64,000 nt of DNA, taken from Streptomyces shenzhenensis. GTDB lineage: Bacteria > Actinomycetota > Actinomycetes > Streptomycetales > Streptomycetaceae. A model generated the notes under the pieces. The model did not search any database, was not told the DNA's origin, and saw nothing but the letters and a program-made list of their open reading frames with translations. Shown one piece after another: positions 24,834 to 33,077 of the stretch. Within the stretch, counting starts at the first letter, position 1; each line of letters begins with the position of its first letter. The stretch spans positions 124,001 to 188,000 of the forward strand of contig NZ_JAJONF010000012.1 in assembly GCF_021462265.1 (NCBI RefSeq), written 5' to 3'. The position numbers and the translations under genes were made by a program.

Positions 24834-26603
24834 TCAGTGTTCGGAGGCGAGGAACTGCGTCGCCGCCAGTTCCGCGTACAGCGGGTCCGCCGCCACCAGC
24901 CGGCGGTGCGTGCCCACCGCGCGGACCCGGCCCGCGTCCATGACGACGATCCGGTCCGCCATGGTCACCGTCGACAGCCGGTGCGCGACCACCAGCACCG
25001 TGGTCGACCGGGCCACGTCGGCGACGGTGTCCCGAAGCGCCGCCTCGTTCACCGCGTCCAGCTGCGAGGTGGCCTCGTCCAGGAGCAGCAGCCGGGGCCG
25101 GCGCAGCAACGCCCGTGCTATCGCCACCCGTTGCCGCTCGCCGCCCGACAGCTTGGTCCCGCGATGCCCGACCAGGGTCTCGAGCCCTTGCGGCAGCCGG
25201 GCGACCAGACCGTCGAGCCGGGTCGTCTTCACCACCCGCGTGACCGCGTCCTCGTCCGCCTCCGGACTGCCGAGCAGCAGATTGTCCTTGAGCGTGCCCG
25301 ACAGCACCGGTGCGTCCTGCTCGACGTACCCGATGGCCGAACGCAGCAGCGGCAGTTCCCAGTCGGCGACCGGGCGGCCGTCCACGGCGACCGTGCCGGA
25401 CTCGGGGTCGTAGAACCGCTCGATCAGCGAGAACACGGTGGTCTTGCCCACGCCGGACGGCCCGACGAACGCCGTCATGCCCCGTGCGGGGATGTCGAAG
25501 CTGACGCCGTGGTGGACGTACGGCAGGTCGTCGGCGTAGCGGAAGCGCACGTCGGTGAAGGCGACGGCGGCCGGTTCGGCGCCCGCGGACGGCAACTCGG
25601 CGGGTGGTGACGGGGGTTCGGCGGGCAGTTCAAGCGCCTCCTGGATGCGGGCGAGCGCGCCGGCGCCGGTCTGGTACTGGGTGATCGCCCCGACCACCTG
25701 CTGGATGGGCTGCATCAGGTAGAAGACGTAGAGCAGGAACGCCACCAGGGTGCCCACCCCGATGGCCCCGGTCGCCACCCGTGCCCCGCCCGCCGCGAGC
25801 ACCGTGATGAACGCCAGCTGCATCGCGAGGCCCGCCGTGTTCCCCGCGGCCGCCGACCACTTGGCGGCCCGCACGCTCTGCCGCCAGGACTCCTCCGCGG
25901 CCTCGTGCAGGGCCAGCTCCTCGCGGTGCTCGGCGCCCGACGCCTTCACCGTGCGCAGCGCGCCCAGCACCCGTTCCAGCGAGGCCCCCATCACCCCGAC
26001 CGCGTCCTGCGCACGGCGGCTCGCCCGGTTGATGCGCGGCACGATCAGGCCCAGCACGGTGCCCGCCGCGGCGATCACGACGAGGGTGACGCCCAGCAGC
26101 ACCGGGTCGACCACCCCCATCATCACCACGGTGGCGGCCAGGGTGAGCCCACCGGTGCCGAGCGCGACCAGCGAGTCCGTGGTGACCTCGCGGAGCAGGG
26201 TGGTGTCCGAGGTGATGCGCGCCATCAGGTCACCGGGCTCGGTACGGTCCACGGCGGTGATCCGCAGCCTGAGCAGATACGACGACAGGGTGCGCCGTGC
26301 CCCGAGCACCACCGACTCCGCGGTCCGCCTGAGGACGTAGGAACCCAGCGCGCCCACCCCGGCGTTGGCGACCACCAGAGCCGCCATCGCGAGCAACTTC
26401 CCGGTGATGGAACGGTCGTGGGACAGGTCGTCGATCAGCCCCCGGGCAACCAGCGGCAGCAGCAGCCCGGTCCCGCCCGTCACCAGCGAGAGCACCGCGC
26501 CGGCCAGCAGGGCCCAGCGGTGCGGCCGTACATAGGAGAGGAGCAGCCGGAACACGGAGGGGCCGGTCCCCTCTCTCGTCGGAACTGCGTCTGCGGCGGT
26601 CAC
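24834..26603 (-). CDS. ABC exporter half-transporter (permease fused to ATPase)
   Basis: A 589-residue type IV ABC exporter half. Residues about 20-310 hold six membrane helices (for example WALLAGAVLSLVTGGTGLLLPLVA and LAMAALVVANAGVGALGSYVL). The ATPase domain (about 350-589) has Walker A GPSGVGKT, Q-loop YVEQDAPV, signature LSGGERQRVA, Walker B LLLLDEATS and H-loop AHRLST, so it should be active. It likely works as a homodimer exporting a lipid, peptide or drug. No partner half-transporter is adjacent. There is no promoter motif I can point to in the GC-rich upstream stretch. Confidence 0.93.
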   Translation of the reverse strand: MTAADAVPTREGTGPSVFRLLLSYVRPHRWALLAGAVLSLVTGGTGLLLPLVARGLIDDLSHDRSITGKLLAMAALVVANAGVGALGSYVLRRTAESVVLGARRTLSSYLLRLRITAVDRTEPGDLMARITSDTTLLREVTTDSLVALGTGGLTLAATVVMMGVVDPVLLGVTLVVIAAAGTVLGLIVPRINRASRRAQDAVGVMGASLERVLGALRTVKASGAEHREELALHEAAEESWRQSVRAAKWSAAAGNTAGLAMQLAFITVLAAGGARVATGAIGVGTLVAFLLYVFYLMQPIQQVVGAITQYQTGAGALARIQEALELPAEPPSPPAELPSAGAEPAAVAFTDVRFRYADDLPYVHHGVSFDIPARGMTAFVGPSGVGKTTVFSLIERFYDPESGTVAVDGRPVADWELPLLRSAIGYVEQDAPVLSGTLKDNLLLGSPEADEDAVTRVVKTTRLDGLVARLPQGLETLVGHRGTKLSGGERQRVAIARALLRRPRLLLLDEATSQLDAVNEAALRDTVADVARSTTVLVVAHRLSTVTMADRIVVMDAGRVRAVGTHRRLVAADPLYAELAATQFLASEH

Positions 26604-26907
26604 GGTGCTCCTCGTCCGGGCGGTGGGCGGCGCCCTCCGGCGACCCCCAGGCTACGACGGCCGCTCCCGGCGCCGGGGCCCGGTCGGCCACGGGCGGAAC
26701 CAGCTCCGCCGGGAGGAGTTTCTCCGTCGGCGGCGCGGGGCGCGGACAGTCCCGGGCGCAGGGCACGTGGCCGACGGCGGTCGGTTCCGGCAGGCGCCGA
26801 GGGGGCCTGGCCGGGGGCGGGAGCCGGGTGCGGGGGAGCGGTGGGCACGGCGGGTGCGATCCTTCCGTGCGGTGGGCGATGACGTGTCCGCCCCAGAGGG
26901 CGGTAAA
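26604..26907. other. Intergenic stretch with no visible gene
   Basis: About 300 bases between the divergent ABC exporter and CsoR-like genes. All open frames are arginine/glycine/proline-rich shadows. It should hold the exporter promoter, but nothing specific can be read except the operator at its right edge. Confidence 0.4.
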
Positions 26908-26923
26908 ATACCCGGACGGGTAT
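26908..26923. promoter_or_regulatory. CsoR/CstR-type operator
   Basis: ATACCC-GGAC-GGGTAT is a perfect 6-bp inverted repeat of the G-tract type recognised by CsoR-family repressors. It ends 16 bp before the start of the regulator gene, so autoregulation is likely. Confidence 0.7.
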
Positions 26924-26939
26924 GTGAGGAGTGGTGGTC

Positions 26940-27227
26940 GTGGAGCTTCAGTTCGAGGGTGACGAGCTCAAGTCGGTGCTGAACCGGCTGCGCCGGGCGC
27001 AGGGGCAGATCTCCGGCGTGATCAAGATGATCGAGGAGGGCCGCGACTGCGAGGACGTGGTCACCCAGCTGGCCGCCGCCTCGCGCGCCCTGGACCGGGC
27101 GGGTTTCGCGATCATCGCGACCGGGCTCCAGCAGTGCATCGCCGATCCCGCACGGGGCGGCTCGGACGCTGAGACCACCGAGCAGATGAAGGCCCGGCTG
27201 GAGAAGCTGTTCCTGTCGCTTGCCTAG
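26940..27227 (+). CDS. CsoR/CstR-family (DUF156) repressor
   Basis: A 95-residue all-helical repressor: LNRLRRAQGQISGVIKMIEEGRDCEDVVTQL is the family hallmark. The conserved first ligand Cys37 and third ligand Cys66 are present, but the middle histidine of copper-sensing CsoR is replaced by glycine (Gly62). A Cys-x-Cys set without the histidine resembles the persulfide sensor CstR more than copper, nickel or formaldehyde (FrmR) sensors. The GTG at 26940 is chosen because the GAGGA ribosome binding site is 9 nt upstream; three in-frame alternatives precede it. The next gene is mycothiol-dependent formaldehyde oxidation, so a thiol- or aldehyde-related signal is plausible. Confidence 0.88.
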   Translation: MELQFEGDELKSVLNRLRRAQGQISGVIKMIEEGRDCEDVVTQLAAASRALDRAGFAIIATGLQQCIADPARGGSDAETTEQMKARLEKLFLSLA

Positions 27228-27361
27228 CGGGCGGCCGGCGCTTCGGGGTGTCCTCCGGCTCGGCTCGGCAGCTCGGGCTCCGGCGCGCTCTCCCGCGCTC
27301 GGACGGGCACGCTCGTCCCGGTGTGTACGGGGTCCCGTGACCGAGATACCTCCAGGGATCG

Positions 27362-27414
27362 TCCTCCCGTGGTCGGACATTACGGGCGACCCGGACGGCG
27401 GTCGCACGGGAGGA
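27362..27414. promoter_or_regulatory. Inverted repeat upstream of the mycothiol dehydrogenase gene
   Basis: TCCTCCCGTG (27362-27371) and CACGGGAGGA (27405-27414) are perfect reverse complements 33 nt apart. They lie about 90 bp before the start codon, upstream of a candidate -10 TAGGGT (27456-27461). This may be an operator pair or a terminator of the CsoR-like transcript. Confidence 0.4.
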
Positions 27415-27500
27415 TCCGCATCGGCCGATGCGTGCCGTCGCTGATCGTTTCCGCGTAGGGTCGGGGCAGCACGTCAGCAGAGCGACGAAAGGGCAGGTCC

Positions 27501-28589
27501 ATGGCGCAGGAAGTACGCGGCGTGATCGCACCGGGCAGGGACGAGCCCGTGCGGGTCGAGACGATCGTGGTGCCGGACCCGGGGCCGGGCGAAGCCGTCG
27601 TACAGGTGCAGGCCTGCGGGGTCTGTCACACCGACCTGCACTACAAGCAGGGCGGTATCACCGACGAGTTCCCCTTCCTGCTCGGCCACGAGGCCGCCGG
27701 TGTCGTGGAGTCGGTCGGTGAGGGCGTCACGGACGTCGCGCCCGGCGACTTCGTGATCCTCAACTGGCGCGCCGTGTGCGGAAGCTGCCGGGCCTGTCTG
27801 CGCGGCCGGCCCTGGTACTGCTTCGACACCCACAACGCCAAGCAGAGGATGACCCTGGCCTCGACCGGCCAGGAACTCGCCCCGGCCCTCGGTATCGGTG
27901 CCTTCGCCGAGAAGACGCTGGTCGCCGCCGGGCAGTGCACCAAGGTCGACCCGGCCGCCTCCCCGGCGGTCGCGGGCCTCCTCGGCTGCGGGGTGATGGC
28001 CGGCATCGGTGCCGCGATCAACACCGGCAACGTGGGCCGGGGCGACTCGGTCGCCGTGATCGGCTGCGGCGGGGTCGGCGACGCCGCGATCGCCGGGGCC
28101 CGGCTGGCGGGCGCCGCGAAGATCATCGCCGTCGACATCGACGACCGGAAACTGGAGACGGCCCGCTCCCTGGGCGCCACCCACAGCGTCAACTCCCGCC
28201 AGAGCGACCCTGTCGAGGCGATCCGTGACCTGACCGGCGGCTTCGGCGCCGACGTCGTCATCGAGGCGGTCGGCCGCCCGGAGACCTACCGGCAGGCCTT
28301 CTACGCCCGCGACCTGGCCGGCACCGTCGTCCTGGTCGGCGTGCCCACCCCCGAGATGAAGCTCGAACTGCCGCTCCTCGACGTCTTCGGCCGTGGCGGC
28401 GCCCTCAAGTCCTCCTGGTACGGCGACTGCCTGCCCTCCCGGGACTTCCCCATGCTGATCGACCTGCACCTGCAGGGGCGGCTGCCCCTGGACGCCTTCG
28501 TCACCGAGACCATCCGGCTCGACGAGGTGGAGAAGGCCTTCGAGCGGATGCACCAGGGCGACGTGCTGCGTTCGGTGGTGGTGCTGTGA
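27501..28589 (+). CDS. S-(hydroxymethyl)mycothiol dehydrogenase (formaldehyde detoxification)
   Basis: A 362-residue class III zinc alcohol dehydrogenase. The catalytic zinc ligands are in CGVCHTDLHY and GHEAAGVVE, and the structural zinc cysteines in CGSCRACLRGRPWYC. The NAD-binding motif is GCGGVGDAAIAGA. The THNAKQRMTL segment and overall length match actinobacterial mycothiol-dependent formaldehyde dehydrogenase (MscR/AdhE2 type), which oxidises the formaldehyde-mycothiol adduct. An AAGGGCAGG ribosome binding site precedes the ATG. Its stop codon overlaps the next start (TGATG), tying it to the metallo-beta-lactamase gene. This pair is a recurrent actinobacterial arrangement. Confidence 0.92.
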   Translation: MAQEVRGVIAPGRDEPVRVETIVVPDPGPGEAVVQVQACGVCHTDLHYKQGGITDEFPFLLGHEAAGVVESVGEGVTDVAPGDFVILNWRAVCGSCRACLRGRPWYCFDTHNAKQRMTLASTGQELAPALGIGAFAEKTLVAAGQCTKVDPAASPAVAGLLGCGVMAGIGAAINTGNVGRGDSVAVIGCGGVGDAAIAGARLAGAAKIIAVDIDDRKLETARSLGATHSVNSRQSDPVEAIRDLTGGFGADVVIEAVGRPETYRQAFYARDLAGTVVLVGVPTPEMKLELPLLDVFGRGGALKSSWYGDCLPSRDFPMLIDLHLQGRLPLDAFVTETIRLDEVEKAFERMHQGDVLRSVVVL

Positions 28590-29218
28590 TGACCACGCGC
28601 ATCGAACGCCTCGTCACCTCCGGGCAGTTCACCCTCGACGGCGGCACCTGGGACGTCGAGAACAACGTGTGGATCGTCGGCGACGAACGCGAAGTGGTCG
28701 TCATCGACGCCGCCCACGACGCCGAGGCCATCGCCGCGGCGGTCGACGGCCGCGTCCTGAAGGCGATCATCTGCACCCACGCCCACAACGACCACATCGA
28801 CGCCGCGCCCGCCCTCGCGGACCTCACCGGCGCCAAGATCTGGCTGCACCCCGACGACCTTCCGCTGTGGAAGCTCACCCATCCCGACCGCGAGCCCGAC
28901 AACCACCTGTCCGACGGGCTGGTCATCGAGGCCGCCGGCGCGGACCTGACCGTCCTGCACACGCCCGGTCACGCGCCCGGTGCCGTCTGCCTCCACGACC
29001 CCGGCCTGGCCACCGTCTTCACCGGCGACACCCTCTTCCAGGGCGGCCCCGGCGCGACCGGCCGGTCCTACTCGAACTTCCCGACGATCATCGACTCCAT
29101 CCGGGACAAGCTGCTCACCCTCCCGCCGGAGACGAAGGTCCTCACCGGGCACGGCGACTCGACCACCATCGGCGCCGAGGCACCCCACCTGGCGGAGTGG
29201 ATCGCCCGGGGGCACTGA
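28589..29218 (+). CDS. Metallo-beta-lactamase-fold hydrolase partner of the mycothiol dehydrogenase
   Basis: A 209-residue MBL-fold protein. Metal ligands are readable: CTHAHNDHIDAAP (HxHxDH), HTPGHAPGAVC, FTGDTLF and LTGHGDSTTIG. It resembles glyoxalase II-like thioesterases. Placed translationally coupled behind S-(hydroxymethyl)mycothiol dehydrogenase, it probably hydrolyses S-formylmycothiol to formate and mycothiol, finishing formaldehyde detoxification. That step is inferred from context. The ATG at 28589 overlaps the upstream stop by one base. Confidence 0.9.
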   Translation: MTTRIERLVTSGQFTLDGGTWDVENNVWIVGDEREVVVIDAAHDAEAIAAAVDGRVLKAIICTHAHNDHIDAAPALADLTGAKIWLHPDDLPLWKLTHPDREPDNHLSDGLVIEAAGADLTVLHTPGHAPGAVCLHDPGLATVFTGDTLFQGGPGATGRSYSNFPTIIDSIRDKLLTLPPETKVLTGHGDSTTIGAEAPHLAEWIARGH

Positions 29219-29375
29219 GCGGGACCCGTCCGCAGAGATGACAGGAGATGTGCGGCTTGCCCGCCGTCCTGGACCTGGACGGCAGCCGCCCGGACGTCCG
29301 GCGGTACCCGGTCGAGGCGCAGGACGAGGGCAGGCTGTGCCGCCGTGACCGCGTACCGGTGCGGCGGCACGGCCG

Positions 29376-29909
29376 TCACGTCATCGTCGTCCGGGTCGGC
29401 CAGCGGGCCGGATGTCCCGGCGGCAGCGCGAGGTCCCTCCGTACCGCGGTGTAGTACCCCTCGCGGCCGGCCCGCTGACGCTCCAGCAGTCGCTGCCAGG
29501 CGTCCGGGTCGACCGTCCCCGACCGCATGAACCTCTCCATCTCCATCACCGTGGTCACCCACTCCCGTGCCCGCTCCACCACCTCCGGGCTGCCCAGCAT
29601 GATCAGCGCCTCCCCGGCCGGGTCGCGCCCGTCGGTGGCCTCCGCCAGCAGCGGCTCGGCCTCGGCCGGGGACAACGGGTGCGGATGCGGGTCGTTGCCG
29701 AGGTGGGAGGCGACGCGGTACGTCAGGTTCACCGACTTCTTCAGCGCCCGCGCGTACTCGCTGTACACCGCCAGCCGCCGCTCGTCCCAGCGCGCCTCCT
29801 GCTCCCGCCGGAACCGCGCCTGATCACCCCGCACCACCGCGAGATACGAACCGAGCGCGCCGATCACGACGCCTATGAGAGCCGGGAGTTGCTGCAAGAA
29901 CGCGGACAT
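29376..29909 (-). CDS. Membrane-anchored hypothetical protein
   Basis: A 177-residue protein with one N-terminal membrane helix (residues 8-27, LPALIGVVIGALGSYLAVVR). A long, basic, coiled-coil-prone helix follows (DQARFRREQEARWDERRLAVYSEYARALKKSVNL). The rest is helical and soluble. This layout is common among small actinobacterial membrane proteins of unknown function, and I cannot name a family with certainty. It diverges from the SDR gene with only 50 bp between the starts, so the promoters must overlap. Confidence 0.7.
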   Translation of the reverse strand: MSAFLQQLPALIGVVIGALGSYLAVVRGDQARFRREQEARWDERRLAVYSEYARALKKSVNLTYRVASHLGNDPHPHPLSPAEAEPLLAEATDGRDPAGEALIMLGSPEVVERAREWVTTVMEMERFMRSGTVDPDAWQRLLERQRAGREGYYTAVRRDLALPPGHPARWPTRTTMT

Positions 29910-29959
29910 GCGGGCACGGTATCTGTCCTGTTGATCGTCCGGCCCGTACGGTCGTTGCC

Positions 29960-30778
29960 ATGACCGGACTCAGTCGCTTCGACGGATACGGGGTTCTCGT
30001 CACGGGCGGGGCCCGCGGCATCGGCGCGGCCGTCGCCCGCCGGCTGGCCGAGGAGGGCGCGCGGGTGCTGGCGGCCGACCGGGATGCGGCCGAGGCGGAG
30101 CGGACGGCCGCCGCGCTGCGCGAGCGGGGGCTCTCGGTGGAGGCGTTCGCCTGCGACGTGGCCGACCGGGGCTCGGTGGAGGCGGCCGTGGACCGTGCCG
30201 TCGTGGCCTGCGGCGGCCTGGACGTGCTGGTGAACTGCGCCGCACACTGCACCCCTGACGCCCCCCTCTTCGAGGACCAGCCGGACGACGCGTGGGCCCT
30301 GGACCTCGACATCACGCTCACCGGCGTCCAGCGCTGCTGCCGCGCCGCCCTCCCGCACCTCGCCGCCTCCGGCCGGGGCGCGATCGTCAGCATCGGCTCC
30401 GTCAACGCCCAGGCCGACTTCGGCAACCACGCCTACAGCGCGGCGAAGGCCGGTCTCGGCTCGCTGACCCGCACGCTCGCCGGGCACGCGGCCGAGCGCG
30501 GGGTGCGGGTCAACCTGGTGGAGCCGGGCACGGTCCGCACCTCGGCCTGGGCGGGCCGGGAGGACGAACTCGATGCCCTGAGGCCGCTGTATCCGCTCGG
30601 CCGGGTCGGCGAACCGGAGGACATCGCCGCGGCCGTCGCCTTCCTCGCCTCCCGCGACGCCGCCTGGATCACCGGCACCGCCCTGCGCGTCGACGGCGGA
30701 CTCACCGCCGTGCACAGCGGGTTCCACGCGGCGCTGCGGCCGCACCGGGAGGCCCGGCACAGGTCAGAGCGCCGCTGA
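29960..30778 (+). CDS. SDR-family oxidoreductase
   Basis: A 272-residue classical short-chain dehydrogenase. The NAD(P)-binding TGGARGIG is at residues 15-22, and the first acidic position after beta-2 (LAADRDAAE) suggests NAD over NADP. The catalytic Ser is in SIGSVN, and Tyr-Lys in YSAAKAG. DGGLTAVHSG near the C-terminus is the usual SDR ending. The substrate is unknown. The gene converges on the PLP decarboxylase, overlapping its 3' end by 15 nt. Confidence 0.9.
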   Translation: MTGLSRFDGYGVLVTGGARGIGAAVARRLAEEGARVLAADRDAAEAERTAAALRERGLSVEAFACDVADRGSVEAAVDRAVVACGGLDVLVNCAAHCTPDAPLFEDQPDDAWALDLDITLTGVQRCCRAALPHLAASGRGAIVSIGSVNAQADFGNHAYSAAKAGLGSLTRTLAGHAAERGVRVNLVEPGTVRTSAWAGREDELDALRPLYPLGRVGEPEDIAAAVAFLASRDAAWITGTALRVDGGLTAVHSGFHAALRPHREARHRSERR

Positions 30779-32158
30779 GGCGGCCGCGAGCACGGCCAGC
30801 ACGCGCCGGGTGTCGTCCTCGCTGGTCCGCCAGTTGCTGAACGCGGCCCGCAGCGCCGGCACCCCGCCGTACACCGTCGGTGTAAGGAACGCCTCCCCGG
30901 ACGCGGCGACCGCGCGGACCAGGGCGTCCACCCGCTGCGGCGCGGGGTCCTCGGTGAGGGTGAAGCAGACGACGTTGAGCCGGACCGGGGCGAGCAGGCG
31001 CAGGGCGGGCAGTTCCCCGATGCCGGCGCCGAGGCGGCGGGCCTCGGTGACATTGCGTTCGACGATCTCACGGTGCCCGTGCCGGCCGTACGCCGTCAGC
31101 GAGAACCAGGCCGGCAGCGCCCGCATCCGCCGGGAGTTCTCCGGGGTGAGGTGCAGGAAGTCCGGGGTGCCGGTGGGCGCGCCCAGATACGGGGACTCGT
31201 TGTGGAAGACGGCCACCTGGAGGTCGCGGCGGCGGGTGAACTGGACGGCCGCGTCGTAGGGGACGTTGAGCCACTTGTGCAGGTCCACGCAGACCGAGTC
31301 GGCCGCGTCGAGGCCGGCGACGAGCGGGGCGTGGGCGGGGGAGAGGGCGGCGAAGGCGCCGAACGCGGCGTCCACGTGCAGCCAGAAGTCGTACCGCTCC
31401 TTCAGGGCGGCGATCGCCCGCAGGTCGTCGAAGTCGACGGTGTTCACCGTGCCCGCGTTGGCGACGACGATCGCGGGCCGCCCGCCCAGCCCGGCCAGCG
31501 CCGCCTCCAGCGCCGTCACGTCGACCGCCTCCCGGCCGCCGGGCAGCAGCGGCACCGGCCGCAGCCGGTCCCGGCCGATGCCCAGCACCGACAGGGCCTT
31601 GCCGACGCTGGAGTGCGGGCTGCCGGAGAGCACGTCGACCGGACCGAGCGCGGCGGCGCCGGCCCGGGAGACGTCCACCCCGAGCCGCTCCCCGAGCCAG
31701 GCGCGGGCGATCGCCAGACCGACCGTGTTCGACATCGTGGCCCCGGTCACGAATGCCCCCGAGTGCGCGTCGCCGAGCCCGAACAGCTCGGCCAGCCAGG
31801 CCACGGTCTCGCGCTCCAGGGCGGCGCCCCAGGAGCCGATGTCGCCGGACAGGTTCTGGTCGTAGGCCGAGGTCAGCCAGTCGCCCGCAAGGGAGGCGGG
31901 CGTCACGCCGCCGGTGACGAAACCGAGGTAGCGCGGTCCGGCCGAGGCGGACAGACCCGGCGCCCACCGCTCGGTGAACCGGGCCAGCGCGCCGTCACCG
32001 CCCTCCCCCCGCTCGGGCAGCGGCGCCCGCGCGGGCGCGGGCCCGGGCGCGGCCACCGGCCGCTCGGCCGACCCGGCCGCCGCGCGAACGGCCACATCGC
32101 GTGCGGACTGGAGAAGTTCGGGAAGCCGGGCGAGATCGTCGGTGAGTGCGTTCTGCAT
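30764..32158 (-). CDS. PLP-dependent group II decarboxylase (aromatic amino acid/glutamate decarboxylase fold)
   Basis: A 464-residue pyridoxal-phosphate enzyme of the AADC/GAD family. The PLP lysine is in CVDLHKWLNVPYD. GAFVTGATMSNTVGLAIAR and WLHVDAAFGAFAAL (the Asp that binds the pyridine nitrogen) are conserved. It should decarboxylate an amino acid, but the family also contains aldehyde synthases, and substrate cannot be inferred. Starts at 32158 (ATG) or 32167 (GTG) are both possible; neither has a strong ribosome binding site. No amine transporter or oxidase is adjacent. Confidence 0.88.
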   Translation of the reverse strand: MQNALTDDLARLPELLQSARDVAVRAAAGSAERPVAAPGPAPARAPLPERGEGGDGALARFTERWAPGLSASAGPRYLGFVTGGVTPASLAGDWLTSAYDQNLSGDIGSWGAALERETVAWLAELFGLGDAHSGAFVTGATMSNTVGLAIARAWLGERLGVDVSRAGAAALGPVDVLSGSPHSSVGKALSVLGIGRDRLRPVPLLPGGREAVDVTALEAALAGLGGRPAIVVANAGTVNTVDFDDLRAIAALKERYDFWLHVDAAFGAFAALSPAHAPLVAGLDAADSVCVDLHKWLNVPYDAAVQFTRRRDLQVAVFHNESPYLGAPTGTPDFLHLTPENSRRMRALPAWFSLTAYGRHGHREIVERNVTEARRLGAGIGELPALRLLAPVRLNVVCFTLTEDPAPQRVDALVRAVAASGEAFLTPTVYGGVPALRAAFSNWRTSEDDTRRVLAVLAAASAAL

Positions 32159-32351
32159 GAACCGCACACTAGGTTCGGCAACGACGCCGTGGCGCGGTCC
32201 ACTTCCGGGTAGGTGGACCGATGCCGGCAGGGCGGGCGCGGCGGCGAAGTTAACCGTTTCGTCACAGCCTGGTCCGGGCTACAACCAAAGCCCCACATCG
32301 GCCGGTCAAGTACCACGAGACCACAGGACAGGAAAAGGAGACAGACGTCAT

Positions 32352-33047
32352 ATGGGGGACATACGCCGACGAAGTGCTGTCGTACTCGGTGTCACCGGGC
32401 TGGTGGCGCCGCTCACGCTCGCTCTCACCTCCGCTCCGGCCCAGGCCGCGAGCTGCACCACGCAGACCGGGCCGTACCAGAAGCAGGTGGAGAAGTTCCT
32501 CGGGCGGCCCGTCGACGGCAAGCAGTCCGCCGCCGACTGCAAGGCGATCCGGGCCTTCCAGAACAAGCACGGCATCACGCCCGCCGTCGGGTACGCGGGT
32601 CCCGTCACCTGGGGCGTGATGGACCTGATGAACAAGCAGAAGGCCGTCGGGCACAACCCCAACAAGGCCGGCAAGTGCCCGACCAACAAGGGGCGCATCG
32701 CCTGCGTCAACCTCACGCTCCAGCTGAGCTGGGTCCAGGACGGCGGCAGGCTGGTCTACGGCCCGGTCCCGGTCCGTACCGGCCGTGACGGGTTCGAGAC
32801 CCGGACCGGTCTGAAGAAGATCTACTGGCGGGACATCGACCACGTCTCGTCGGTCTACAACGTGCCGATGCCCTACAGCCAGTTCTTCGACGGCGGCCAG
32901 GCCTTCCACTCGGTGGGTCTCAGCATGTGGAACCCGCCGGGCTCGCACGGCTGCGTCAACATGACCACGAAGGACGCCAAGAAGTACTGGTCGCTGCTGA
33001 AGACCGGCGACGACGTCTACGTGTACGGCCGCAAGCCGGGCACCTGA
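32352..33047 (+). CDS. Secreted L,D-transpeptidase with peptidoglycan-binding domain
   Basis: A 231-residue exported protein. The signal peptide (about 1-34) ends at APAQAASC. A PG_binding_1 domain follows (about 35-95, including VDGKQSAADCKAIRAFQNKHGITPAVG), then a YkuD catalytic domain (about 110-231). The catalytic His is in FHSVGLSMWNPPG and the nucleophilic Cys in SHGCVNMT. It would form 3-3 cross-links or attach proteins in peptidoglycan. The ATG is chosen by the AGGAG 11 nt upstream; the open frame extends much further 5' but without coding character. Confidence 0.92.
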   Translation: MGDIRRRSAVVLGVTGLVAPLTLALTSAPAQAASCTTQTGPYQKQVEKFLGRPVDGKQSAADCKAIRAFQNKHGITPAVGYAGPVTWGVMDLMNKQKAVGHNPNKAGKCPTNKGRIACVNLTLQLSWVQDGGRLVYGPVPVRTGRDGFETRTGLKKIYWRDIDHVSSVYNVPMPYSQFFDGGQAFHSVGLSMWNPPGSHGCVNMTTKDAKKYWSLLKTGDDVYVYGRKPGT

Positions 33048-33077
33048 CGGCACCCGGCCCCGGCCGAAGGCCTTCGC

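Noticed and set aside
29248..29454. Small rightward gene after the MBL hydrolase
   Set aside because: Runs into the complement of the membrane protein gene and turns arginine-rich; the short plausible start is not enough.
33048..33077. Strong terminator between the L,D-transpeptidase and Gfo/Idh genes
   Set aside because: Only a short GAAGGCCTTC palindrome is present; not strong enough to call.
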